A stretch of DNA of 64,000 bases, taken from positions 186,001 through 250,000 of the forward strand of contig NZ_JOEA01000003.1 in NCBI RefSeq assembly GCF_000719115.1. The letters run 5' to 3'. This document shows, piece after piece, positions 16,727 to 25,407 of this stretch. Position 1 is the first letter of the stretch; the number at the start of each line of letters is the position of its first letter. Both the position numbers and the translations under genes were made by a program. Source of the DNA: Lentzea albidocapillata. Its GTDB lineage: Bacteria > Actinomycetota > Actinomycetes > Mycobacteriales > Pseudonocardiaceae. The notes below the pieces were generated by a model. It made no database searches. It worked only from the letters and a program-made list of their open reading frames with translations, and was not told the DNA's origin.

Positions 16727-17541
16727 GCAGGTTCGACAGGACAGGCCTCGCCGGTGCCGGGGTCCTCGCGGTCGCGGCGCTGGTGGCGTTGGTCGCGCCG
16801 CTGCTGATCGACGCGGAGTCGCTGGACGTCACACGGGTGACGGCCGGCGCGTGGCAGGCGCCCGGCGCCGGGCATTGGCTGGGCACCGACCACACGGGAC
16901 GGTCGGTGGCGTTGCTGATGGCGCAGGGCACGGGCACGTCGTTGTTCGTCGGGCTGACGGCGGCGGTGCTCTCGGTCGGGATCGGCACGCTCGTCGGGAT
17001 CGTGAGCGGTCATTTCGGCGGTCTGCTGGCGGGGGCGTTGCTGCGGGTCACGGACTTCTTCCTGGTGCTGCCGGCGCTGGTGCTGGCGATCGCGCTGTCG
17101 ACGGTGCTGCCACGCGGGCTGGGCACGATCGTGCTGGCGATCGGGCTGACGAGCTGGCCGTCGACGGCACGGATGGTGCGCGCGCAGACGCTGACGATCG
17201 AGGCCCGTCCGTTCGTGGAACGCGCACGGGCGCTCGGCGGCGGCCACGGCCACGTCATCGCACGGCACGTGGTGCCGTCGGTGGTGCCGCTGGTGCTGGT
17301 CAACGCGACGCTGGCGGTGGCGTCGGCGATCGTGGCGGAGTCGACGCTGGCGTTTCTGGGGCTGGGTGATCCGACGCGGATCTCGTGGGGCGCGATGCTG
17401 CACCAGGCCCAGCTGCACGGGGCGGTGCCGCAGCAGGCGTGGTGGTACCTGCTGCCGCCGGGGCTGGCGATCGTGGTCGTGGTGCTGGCGTTCACGCTCG
17501 TCGGGCGGGCGCTTGAAGCCGTTGTGACGCCGAAGAGGTGA
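16723..17541 (+). CDS. dppC: Peptide ABC transporter permease (DppC/OppC type)
   Basis: 272 residues with five to six predicted membrane helices. GHWLGTDHTGRSV near residue 45 is the family's N-terminal signature (LGTDxxGRDV) and ERARALGGGHGHVIARHVVPSVVP near 165 is the EAA coupling loop. ATGA overlap with the end of DppB shows translational coupling, and its own stop overlaps the ATPase gene by four bases. Confidence 0.92.
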   Translation: MSRFDRTGLAGAGVLAVAALVALVAPLLIDAESLDVTRVTAGAWQAPGAGHWLGTDHTGRSVALLMAQGTGTSLFVGLTAAVLSVGIGTLVGIVSGHFGGLLAGALLRVTDFFLVLPALVLAIALSTVLPRGLGTIVLAIGLTSWPSTARMVRAQTLTIEARPFVERARALGGGHGHVIARHVVPSVVPLVLVNATLAVASAIVAESTLAFLGLGDPTRISWGAMLHQAQLHGAVPQQAWWYLLPPGLAIVVVVLAFTLVGRALEAVVTPKR

Positions 17542-19070
17542 ATCCGATGCTGGAGTTGAAGAACCTCTCCGTCCACTACGGACCGAAACGCGTCGTGAGC
17601 GAGGTGGACCTGACGCTCGCGCCGGGCCAGACGCTCGGGCTGGCGGGCGAGTCGGGGTCGGGCAAGTCGACGGTGGCGATGTCGGTGCTGCGGCTGCTGC
17701 CCAAGGCCGCGCGGGTGCAGGGCGAGATCCTGCTCGATGGCGACGACGTGCGGACGATGTCGTGGGGCCGGTTGCGGGCGGTGCGGTGGGCGTCGGCGTC
17801 GATCGTGTTCCAGGGCGCGATGCACTCGCTCAACCCCGTGCGCCGCGTCGGTGACCAGATCGCCGAGCCGATGCGGCTGCACGGCACGCGCGGCGGCGTG
17901 GCCGAGCTGCTGGAGCAGGTGGAGCTGCCGCGGGAGAAGGCACGGGCCTATCCGCACGAGCTCTCGGGCGGGCAGCGGCAGCGGGTGATGATCGCGATGG
18001 CGCTGGCGTGCGGGCCGCGGCTGGTGATCGCGGACGAGCCGACGACGGCGCTGGACGTGGTGGTGCAGGCGCAGGTGCTGGCGGTGATGAAACGCCTGGT
18101 CGCCGAGCAGGACCTCGGGTTGCTGATGATCAGCCACGACCTGTCGGTGCTCGCCGAGACGTGTGACGAACTGGCGGTGATGCATCGCGGCGAGGTGGTC
18201 GAACGGGGCCGCACCCGTGAGGTGATCGCGAACCCGCGCCATCCGCACACGGCGGCGTTGACGGCGGCGTTCCCGGTGATCGGCGATCCGGCGCACCGCT
18301 GGGCCGAGCCCGCCCCGGCGCCGGAGCCGTTGCTGCAGGTGCGGGATCTGGTGGTGGACTACGGGCGCACGCGCGCGGTCGACGGGGTGGACCTGACGAT
18401 CGGGCGGGGCGAGATCGTGGCGCTGGTCGGCCAGTCCGGATCCGGCAAAACGACACTGGCCCGTACCATAATGGGGCTGCGGAAGCCGTCCTCCGGTCGG
18501 GTGATCTTCGACGGCGCCGAGGTGGCTCGCACGGGCAAGGCGCTCAAGGCCTTCCGGCGCCAGGTACAGCTGGTGCTCCAAGATCCTTCCAGCGCGCTCA
18601 ACCCGCGGCACACGGTGTTCGACGCGGTCGCCGAGGGACTGCGTGTGCACGGCCTGGCCGATGAGCAGGAAGCCCTGGTCACGGCCGCTGTGGAACGCGC
18701 GGAGCTGCGCCCGGCGAGCCTGTACCTCGAGGCTCTGCCGCACGAGCTGTCGGGGGGTCAGCAGCAGCGGGTGGTGATCGCCGGGGCACTGGTGCTGCAG
18801 CCCCGTCTGCTGGTGGCCGACGAGCCCGTCGCGTCCCTGGACGCCTCGGTGCGAGGCGAGATCGTGGCGCTGCTGCTCCGGTTGCGCCGGGAACTGGGCC
18901 TTGCTTCATTGATCATCACGCACGACCTAGGGCTGGCGTGGCAGATCGCCGACCGGGTCGCGGTGATGCATCAGGGGAAAATCGTGGAACAAGGCTCAGT
19001 GGAACAAGTCCTCCTCACCCCCTCTCACGACTACACGCGCGCCCTGCTGCGCGCGGTGCCGCAGGTCTGA
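17538..19070 (+). CDS. Peptide ABC transporter ATPase, DppD-DppF fusion
   Basis: 510 residues containing two full ABC ATPase domains. Domain 1 has GESGSGKST, LSGGQRQR and the Walker B VIADEPTTALD; domain 2 has GQSGSGKTT near residue 298, LSGGQQQR and LLVADEPVASLD. It therefore supplies both nucleotide-binding subunits of the importer in one chain, which in many bacteria are separate DppD and DppF. GTG 17538 overlaps the permease stop (GTGA); ATG 17547 is an alternative start. ATP hydrolysis at the inner membrane face drives peptide import. Confidence 0.93.
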   Translation: MNPMLELKNLSVHYGPKRVVSEVDLTLAPGQTLGLAGESGSGKSTVAMSVLRLLPKAARVQGEILLDGDDVRTMSWGRLRAVRWASASIVFQGAMHSLNPVRRVGDQIAEPMRLHGTRGGVAELLEQVELPREKARAYPHELSGGQRQRVMIAMALACGPRLVIADEPTTALDVVVQAQVLAVMKRLVAEQDLGLLMISHDLSVLAETCDELAVMHRGEVVERGRTREVIANPRHPHTAALTAAFPVIGDPAHRWAEPAPAPEPLLQVRDLVVDYGRTRAVDGVDLTIGRGEIVALVGQSGSGKTTLARTIMGLRKPSSGRVIFDGAEVARTGKALKAFRRQVQLVLQDPSSALNPRHTVFDAVAEGLRVHGLADEQEALVTAAVERAELRPASLYLEALPHELSGGQQQRVVIAGALVLQPRLLVADEPVASLDASVRGEIVALLLRLRRELGLASLIITHDLGLAWQIADRVAVMHQGKIVEQGSVEQVLLTPSHDYTRALLRAVPQV

Positions 19071-19072
19071 GC

Positions 19073-20005
19073 GTGATCCCGCTCGAACACGCCCGGTGCC
19101 GGGCCGCGCTGACGCCAGCCGAGATCGGGCGGGGCGGCGCCGACGGCTGGGTGGCCGTCGACGAGGTGCCGGCGCTGGCGCGGCTGGCGTGGCAGGACCT
19201 GGGCCGCCCGCCCGGTGTCCTGGGTGAGCTCGCGCAGGCCAGCGAGCGCGAGCACGTGCTGGAGCTGTGCCGGATCCTGGCCTCGACCTGCCGTGCCGAC
19301 ACCGCGGCCGTGTGGCGGTATCTGGCCGCCGACTTCGACCGCACCGGCGAACGCTCCGACGGCAGGCAGCGGTTCCTGCTGGACCGGGCGATGCGCGGCG
19401 AGGGCATGAACTGGCACGACTACTCGGCGCTGATGGGCGTCGCCCGCCCGGAGGAGGTCGACGCGGCGTTCGACCGCGGCGAGGACATGGTCGGCGTGGC
19501 GGTCATCGGCCTGGCCCTGTCGCATCCGGACCCGCTGGTGGCGTCGCGGCGGGTGGCCCGCGCGCTGGACCACGACCGCCTCGAGGTCCGCCGCCAGGGC
19601 GCGACGGCGCTGGCGCACGTGGCCCGCATCCACGGGGTGGTGTCGCGGGAGTGCCTGCAGGTGCTGCGCCGCCACCCCGACGAGGTGGCCGAGGACGACC
19701 TGTGGACGTTCATCGCGCACCGCCGGTTGCCGGCGTGGTTGTGGTGGCGGCGGATCAGGTCGCGAGCAGGGCGGCGAGTTCCGCGCGCACGGCGGTCTCG
19801 GTTACGTGGTCGCGCTGCCCCACGGCCCGGCGCAAGGCGTCCTCGAAGTGCCGGCGGGCCAGCACGGGATCGCCCGCCGCCTTCGCGACGCGGCCCCGTT
19901 CCACGGCGATGTGGCAGCGCATCTGATCCGGCCCGTACCAGCCGCCCGGGCACCGCTCCCACGCCTGGTCGCACTCCTGCCGGGCGGTCGCGTAGTCACC
20001 GGTGA
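19073..20005 (+). CDS. HEAT-like helical protein of unknown function with antisense run-through tail
   Basis: 310 residues from GTG 19073, two bases after the transporter ATPase stop. Residues 1-228 look like a genuine helical protein, with HEAT-like segments (HDRLEVRRQGATALAHVARIHG, then ECLQVLRRHPDEVAEDDLWTFIAHRRL). The family is not recognised. From about residue 229 the chain becomes Arg/Pro-rich low complexity where the frame enters the 3' end of the convergent AfsR-like gene, overlapping it by 251 bp. The original stop codon was probably lost or never existed, so the last 80 residues are likely a by-product. Linkage to the peptide importer operon gives no clear function. Confidence 0.6.
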   Translation: MIPLEHARCRAALTPAEIGRGGADGWVAVDEVPALARLAWQDLGRPPGVLGELAQASEREHVLELCRILASTCRADTAAVWRYLAADFDRTGERSDGRQRFLLDRAMRGEGMNWHDYSALMGVARPEEVDAAFDRGEDMVGVAVIGLALSHPDPLVASRRVARALDHDRLEVRRQGATALAHVARIHGVVSRECLQVLRRHPDEVAEDDLWTFIAHRRLPAWLWWRRIRSRAGRRVPRARRSRLRGRAAPRPGARRPRSAGGPARDRPPPSRRGPVPRRCGSASDPARTSRPGTAPTPGRTPAGRSRSHR

Positions 20006-22478
20006 CGCGGGCGAGCTCGGCCAGCCCGAGGTGGGCACCGGCCTGCACCACGAGCGCTCCGGCGCGCCGCGCCAAGGTGAGCGCGAGGCGGAAGTCGGTG
20101 CGCGCCCCGTCGACGTCGCCGGCGAGCAGGGTGGCCTGCGCACGGCCGATGACGGCCTCGGCCGTGTCCTCGGTGGCGCCGAGCTCGTCGAGCAGGCCGC
20201 GGCCCCGTTCGATGTGGACCAGGGCGCCCGCGGCGTCGCCTCGCGTCAGGGCGATCTCGCCGAGCTGGTTGAACGCCAGCGCCGCGCCCCAGCGGTCGCC
20301 GATCCGCGTGAACGCCGCCGCGGCGTGCGCCAGCAGGTCGGCGGCCGCCGCCGGGTCGCCTGCCAGGCGTGCCACGAGACCGTGGCCGGCCAGCGCGAGC
20401 GCGGCGCTCCACGGGTCGTCGCCGAGCAGCCGTACGCGGCGGTTCCACACCTGGGAGTCGCCTTGCGGCGCGCCGAGCGCCATGCCCCACAACATGGTCA
20501 TGATCGGGTAGCGCGGCGGGTCGACGAGCCTGTCCATCAGCGCGTCGGCCTGGCGGATGCGGGCGCTCTGGTCACCGGTGGCGACGGGCCAGGCGATCAG
20601 CAGGCACAGCGCGTACTCCTGTTCGTGGCCGTGCGGCGGGGTCTCGCCGCACGCGTGCAGCACGGCCTCGGCCTGCTGGGCGGCCTCGGTGCGCAGGCCG
20701 CGGAACCAGTAGTAGGTGGCGAGCGCGGCCACGAGTTCCAGGGCGAGGCGCACCTTGTGGCGGGTGGCCCAGGTGACGGCGGCGACGAGGTTGTCGTGGT
20801 CGGCGGCGAGCCGGGAGAGCCATGCGATCTGGTCGTGGGCGCGCAGGTGCGGTTCGGCCCGCTGCGCCTGTTCCAGGAACCAGCGCGCGTGCCGTTCTGC
20901 CAGGTCCGGGGCGTGGGTGGCGCAGAACGCGCGGATGGTGTCGAGCATCCGGTAGCGGTCGTCGACGACTTCGACGAGTGACTTGTCCGCCAGCGAGGTG
21001 AGCGTGTCGACCTCGGACTGGCACACGGCGGTGACGGCGTCGAGGCGCGCGCCGCCGGAGAACACGGTGAAGCGGGCGGCGAGGTCGCGTTCGGCGTCGG
21101 TGAGCAGCTCCCAGCTCCACTCCACGACGGCGTGCAGCGTGCGGTGGCGGGGCGCTGCCGTGCGGCTGCCCTTGGACAGCAACCGGAACCTGTCGTCGAG
21201 ACGGGCGGCGATCTCGGCCAGCGGCAGGGTCCGGACGCGGGCGGCGGCGAGCTCGATCGCCAGTGCGATCCCGTCCAGCCGCCGGCACACCTCGGCGACG
21301 ACGCCCAGATCGGCGTGGAACCCCGGCTTCACGGCCTGCGCGCGGTCCAGGAACAGCCGGGTCGCCGCGTCGTCGTCCAGCGCGGCCACGGGGCTCAGGG
21401 TCTCGCCGGTGATGCCGAGCGGTTCCCGGCTCGTGGCGAGCACCCGCACGTCCGGGCACGAGGCGAGGACGGCGCCGAGCACGCGGGCGGCGTCGTCGAT
21501 GACGTGTTCGCAGTTGTCCACGACCAGCACGACGTCGCGTGCCGCCAGCGCGGCGCGCAGCCGGTCCTCGACGCCGACCGCTCCCGCCGCCAGCAGCCCG
21601 GCCTCGCGCACCCCGAGGCCGTCGAGCAGCGCGCGGGCGACGTCGGTGGTGGCGCTGAGGTCGACGAACGCCACCTCGCCCGGTTCGCGGTGCGCGACCT
21701 CGACGGCGAGCCGCGTCTTGCCGGTGCCGCCGGGGCCGATGAGCGTGACGAGCCGGTTGTCGCGCAGCCACTTCGACACCCGCCGCAGGTCCTCGTCGCG
21801 GCCCACAAAGCTGGTGAGCTGCGCGGGCACGCCCCGGTGCGGTGCCTGCGCCCGCAGCACCTCCAGGTGAGCGGCGGCGAGCGCGGGGGAGGGATCGACG
21901 CCGAGTTCGCCGGCCAGCAGCTCCCGGCCCTGCGCGAACACCTCCAGCGCCTCGCCCTGGCGGCCGTCGCGGTGCAGCGACCGCATCAGCGCCGCCCGCA
22001 GGTCCTCCCGCAACGGGTGCTGCGCCAGCAGGTCCCGCAGCTGCGCCGTGGTACCACCGGACAACGTGCAGCCGATGAGCACTTCGGTCAGGTTCTGCCG
22101 TGCCACCTGCACGAACGGCGCGTCGACGTCCGCCAGCGCCGGCCCGCGCCACAACGCGAGCGCCTGCGCGGCCCGTCCGGCCGCGAGCAGCTCCGCGCAG
22201 TGCAGGTGATCCACCTCCGACGGCCCGGCGACCAGCCGGTAGCCCGCCGGGTGGTGCTCGATCACCAGCCCCGGCACCGCGCGGCGCAACCGCGACACCT
22301 GCGACTGCAGGGCGTTGGCCGCCCCCGCGGGAGGGTCGGCGTACAAGCCGCCAATCAGCTGGTCGTGCCCCACGATCCGCCCAGCGTCGAACACGAGCAT
22401 CGCCAGCAGCGCACGCTGCCGCGGCGCCGCGACCTCCACGCCGTCGACCAGCACCGGACCGAGCACCCCGAACCTCAC
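19755..22478 (-). CDS. AfsR/SARP-family regulator: winged HTH, BTAD, NB-ARC ATPase and TPR-like region
   Basis: 907 residues. Order: OmpR-type DNA-binding domain (about 1-85, with VAAPRQRALLAMLVF), bacterial transcriptional activator domain BTAD (about 90-235, ending FAQGRELLAGELGVDPSP), STAND-type NTPase with GPGGTGKT (P-loop near 277) and VLVVDNCEHV (Walker B), then a long helical TPR-like C-terminus. Such proteins switch on pathway-specific gene clusters in response to a ligand or phosphorylation state; the target here is unknown and no biosynthetic cluster lies in view. Start GTG 22478 lacks a Shine-Dalgarno sequence. Its 3' end is overlapped by the convergent HEAT-like gene. Confidence 0.9.
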   Translation of the reverse strand: MRFGVLGPVLVDGVEVAAPRQRALLAMLVFDAGRIVGHDQLIGGLYADPPAGAANALQSQVSRLRRAVPGLVIEHHPAGYRLVAGPSEVDHLHCAELLAAGRAAQALALWRGPALADVDAPFVQVARQNLTEVLIGCTLSGGTTAQLRDLLAQHPLREDLRAALMRSLHRDGRQGEALEVFAQGRELLAGELGVDPSPALAAAHLEVLRAQAPHRGVPAQLTSFVGRDEDLRRVSKWLRDNRLVTLIGPGGTGKTRLAVEVAHREPGEVAFVDLSATTDVARALLDGLGVREAGLLAAGAVGVEDRLRAALAARDVVLVVDNCEHVIDDAARVLGAVLASCPDVRVLATSREPLGITGETLSPVAALDDDAATRLFLDRAQAVKPGFHADLGVVAEVCRRLDGIALAIELAAARVRTLPLAEIAARLDDRFRLLSKGSRTAAPRHRTLHAVVEWSWELLTDAERDLAARFTVFSGGARLDAVTAVCQSEVDTLTSLADKSLVEVVDDRYRMLDTIRAFCATHAPDLAERHARWFLEQAQRAEPHLRAHDQIAWLSRLAADHDNLVAAVTWATRHKVRLALELVAALATYYWFRGLRTEAAQQAEAVLHACGETPPHGHEQEYALCLLIAWPVATGDQSARIRQADALMDRLVDPPRYPIMTMLWGMALGAPQGDSQVWNRRVRLLGDDPWSAALALAGHGLVARLAGDPAAAADLLAHAAAAFTRIGDRWGAALAFNQLGEIALTRGDAAGALVHIERGRGLLDELGATEDTAEAVIGRAQATLLAGDVDGARTDFRLALTLARRAGALVVQAGAHLGLAELARVTGDYATARQECDQAWERCPGGWYGPDQMRCHIAVERGRVAKAAGDPVLARRHFEDALRRAVGQRDHVTETAVRAELAALLAT

Positions 22479-22638
22479 AGGAGGTGATTGTTCCCGAGTC
22501 CGGAGATCGGTGAGACCGGAACCGGCACTGCGCTGAATAGGTCGACTATCGATGCGTTCCGGTGACCGGGCGTATCAGCGTGACCACGTGCGGTCTCCTT
22601 CCGTTCAGTCGGGGACGAAACCCATCGAGCGGAGAAGC

Positions 22639-24762
22639 ATGAGACCCAGCATCACGGTCGGCGCCGCACTAGCGGCCACCGTGGCACTCGCCATCCCTGC
22701 GCACGCGGCCACCGGCAACCTGCCCGGCGGCACCAGCATCGGGGTCACCATCACCGGCCCGGCGAACAACACCGTCGTCGTACCGGGCCCGGTCACCGTC
22801 ACCGGCCAGGCCTCGATCGGCACGGGGGTCGCGGTGGTCGACACCGCGCTGACCTACGTGCTCGACGTGTCCGGCTCCACGCAGGCCGGCGTCACCGCGG
22901 GCTGCGGCGGTGACCAGAACGGCGACGGCCAGCCCGCCACGATCCTCGACTGCGAGATCGCCGCCGCCCGGTCCCTCAACACCAAGGCCGCCGCGCCCAA
23001 CACCGTCGTCGGCAGCGTCGGCGCCGCCGTGTTCGGCTCGCTGGGCGCACCGCTGGACGTCAGCCCGGACGCAGGCGACCAGAAGGTCGTCGCGCCCACC
23101 GCCGACGCCAACGGCAACGGCACCTCCGACATCTCCGAAGCGCTCGGCGGCGTGCAGTTCGGCGGCGCCCAGCTCTTCACCGCCCGCAGTGTCGGCGGCG
23201 GCACCAACTACACCGAAGGCCTGACCGCCGGCCTCGCCTCGGCCACCGCCGCGCCGCAGCAGCGCAAGCTGATGATCTTCCTCTCCGACGGTGCCGGCTC
23301 CGGTGCCGTCGACGCTCTGCTGCAGCAGGCCAACGACGCCGGCATCAAGATCTTCACCTTCGCCGTGTCCAACGGCGTCGCCTGCGGCCTGGCGAGCGCC
23401 CCGAACTCGTTGCGCAAGATCGCCGAGACCACCGGCGGCACCTGCACCGAGGTCCCGGACGTCTCCCAGCTGCCCGACGTCGTGCCCGGCGTGATCGCCT
23501 CCAAGCTCACGCAGCTGACGCTGAAGGTCGACGAGGGCGCGGACCTCCCGATCACCTCCATCGCGCCGGCCCTGCCCCAGGACGGCCCCGCCAACGTCGA
23601 CTACACCGTCGACACCCCGGCGCTGACCGCGGGCACGCACAAGCTGTGCGTCACCGCGCGCGGCACCGATGGCGGCGGAGCCGGTGACGTGACCGAATGC
23701 GTCACCGTCAAGGTCAACGCCCCGCCCGTGGTCAAGGCCGGTGGCCCGTACGCGGGCCAGGAAGGCACCGGCGTCGGACTGGCCGGCCTGGTGACCGACC
23801 CCGACGGCCCGTCACTGACCACGGCGTGGACCGCGACCCCGCAGTCCGGTGTGGACGCGGGCGCGACCTGCTCGTTCGGCAACGCCGCCGCGCAGACCAC
23901 GACGGTCAAGTGCACCGATGACGGCGTGTGGGAGCTCAAGCTGACCGCGAACGACGGCGTCAACCCGCCGGTCACCGCGACCACCACGCTCACGCTGTCC
24001 AACCTCGCCCCGCAGACCACGCTGAGCGCGAACAACACGCTCGTCACCCGCGGCACGACGGTGAACTTCACCGCGCCGTTCACCGACATCGCCACCAACG
24101 ACAAGCACACCTGCACGTTCGACTTCGACGACGGCTCCCCGGTCGTGAACGGCGCCGTCGCCCAAGGCGCCGGTAGCGGCACCTGCACCGGCTCACGCAC
24201 GTTCACCGCGCTGGGCGCGCACAACGTCCTGGTGAGGGTGACCGACGATGATGGCGCCTCCGCCACCGCGGTCGTGAAGGTCGTCGTCTACCTGCGCGGC
24301 GAGGCGTGGGCACTGGGCGCGACCGGCCTGATCACCATCGCCAAGACCCCGCACGCCCAGTGCCCGCCCAACGAGGACAAGACCGTCGCCTCGGTCAACG
24401 TCCTGGGCCTGGCGTCGGTGAACGCCCTGCACGCCGACTGCACCCTCGACGCGAACACCGGCCGCACCGTGGCATCCGCACGGGTGGAGGGAGCGTCACT
24501 GCTCGGTGGGGCGATCAAGCTCAACGCCATCGAGGCCAAGTGCGTCAGTGACGCGAACGGCGTCACCGGCTCGTCGAAGGTGGGCACGCTCAACGGCCAG
24601 CCCATCGGCACCGGCCCCGCCACCGTCGGCATCCCCGGTGTCGCGACCGTGCACCTCAACGAGACCACGACCGGACCGAACGGCCGGCTGATCCAGAACG
24701 CCGTCCGGGTCCGCACGCTGCTCGGCCAGGAGATCATCCTGTCGGCCTGCCGCCTGGGCTGA
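22639..24762 (+). CDS. Secreted VWA-domain protein with PKD/Ig-like modules
   Basis: 707 residues. A signal peptide (MRPSITVGAALAATVALAIPAHA) leads into a short Ig-like segment, then a von Willebrand A domain whose MIDAS motif is DVSGST near residue 79. Residues about 350-560 hold PKD/REJ-like repeats (NAPPVVKAGGPYAGQEG, then FDFDDGS); the last 150 residues form a Cys-containing domain of unknown type. VWA domains bind metal and ligands outside the cell, so adhesion or envelope interaction is likely. ATG 22639 has GGAGAA just upstream and gives a proper signal peptide. No sortase motif or membrane anchor is seen, so release into the medium is expected. Confidence 0.82.
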   Translation: MRPSITVGAALAATVALAIPAHAATGNLPGGTSIGVTITGPANNTVVVPGPVTVTGQASIGTGVAVVDTALTYVLDVSGSTQAGVTAGCGGDQNGDGQPATILDCEIAAARSLNTKAAAPNTVVGSVGAAVFGSLGAPLDVSPDAGDQKVVAPTADANGNGTSDISEALGGVQFGGAQLFTARSVGGGTNYTEGLTAGLASATAAPQQRKLMIFLSDGAGSGAVDALLQQANDAGIKIFTFAVSNGVACGLASAPNSLRKIAETTGGTCTEVPDVSQLPDVVPGVIASKLTQLTLKVDEGADLPITSIAPALPQDGPANVDYTVDTPALTAGTHKLCVTARGTDGGGAGDVTECVTVKVNAPPVVKAGGPYAGQEGTGVGLAGLVTDPDGPSLTTAWTATPQSGVDAGATCSFGNAAAQTTTVKCTDDGVWELKLTANDGVNPPVTATTTLTLSNLAPQTTLSANNTLVTRGTTVNFTAPFTDIATNDKHTCTFDFDDGSPVVNGAVAQGAGSGTCTGSRTFTALGAHNVLVRVTDDDGASATAVVKVVVYLRGEAWALGATGLITIAKTPHAQCPPNEDKTVASVNVLGLASVNALHADCTLDANTGRTVASARVEGASLLGGAIKLNAIEAKCVSDANGVTGSSKVGTLNGQPIGTGPATVGIPGVATVHLNETTTGPNGRLIQNAVRVRTLLGQEIILSACRLG

Positions 24763-24770
24763 CCCGCTGT

Positions 24771-24805
24771 ACCGCTGGGAGGAGCCCCGAGCTCCTCCCA
24801 GCGGT
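24771..24805 (+). terminator. Strong 15-bp stem-loop terminator
   Basis: ACCGCTGGGAGGAGC (24771-24785) and GCTCCTCCCAGCGGT (24791-24805) pair perfectly around a 5-nt loop, beginning 8 nt after the stop of the VWA gene. No T-tract follows, as is common for actinobacterial hairpin terminators. It may also act on the convergent cupin transcript. Confidence 0.85.
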
Positions 24806-24961
24806 GTGGCCCGGAAGGTTGCCGGGGGAATTCGGGGTCAGACGGGTGCATCGTGGTGTCGCCCCCACGTCCTCATACTGGACCGTATGGGGGCGTGGGG
24901 GCGGCGCCGCGAGGCGCCCTGCTGAGCGTGGATTACCTCGCCAACGTTCCGGGTCGCGCCG

Positions 24962-25360
24962 CTAGCGCAGTGCGTGTCCCGTCGTCGCGTCGACATGAGC
25001 CGGGACGTCGTCGTGACGATCACCGACCGTCGAGGTCCCGGTGGGCTCGAACAGCAGGATCTCCGCGCCGTGAGGAGCCGACGGCTTGTGGAACGTCCCG
25101 CGCGGCACGGTGAACACCGACCCCTTCGCGAGCACGACCGTCCGCTCCCCGTCAGGTTCACGCAACGCGATGCGCAGCTCACCGTCGAGCACCAGGAAGA
25201 ACTCGTCGGTGTCGTCGTGCACGTGCCAGAGGTGCTCACCCCGGACCTTCGTGACGCGCACGTCGTAGTCGTTGACCTGCGTGACGATCCGAGGGCTCCA
25301 CAGGTCGTCGAACGAGGCCAGGGCTTTGTCCAGGGCAATGGGTTCGCTGTTCACAGGCAC
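24962..25360 (-). CDS. Single-domain cupin protein
   Basis: 132 residues. The two cupin motifs are visible: GEHLWHVHDDTDEFFLVLDGEL (metal-binding His/His/Glu) and later PRGTFHKPSAP. Small cupins of this type bind a metal and serve as isomerases, dioxygenases or sensors; the function here is unknown. Two in-frame GTG starts (25360 and 25354) both sit near GAGG. It is divergent from the GlxA/AraC-type regulator gene with only 47 bp between them, so the regulator is likely to control it. Confidence 0.82.
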   Translation of the reverse strand: MPVNSEPIALDKALASFDDLWSPRIVTQVNDYDVRVTKVRGEHLWHVHDDTDEFFLVLDGELRIALREPDGERTVVLAKGSVFTVPRGTFHKPSAPHGAEILLFEPTGTSTVGDRHDDVPAHVDATTGHALR

Positions 25361-25407
25361 CAGCCTCGCCGTTGTCGCGCGACGGGCGTGAGTGCTAGGA
25401 ATCGCAC

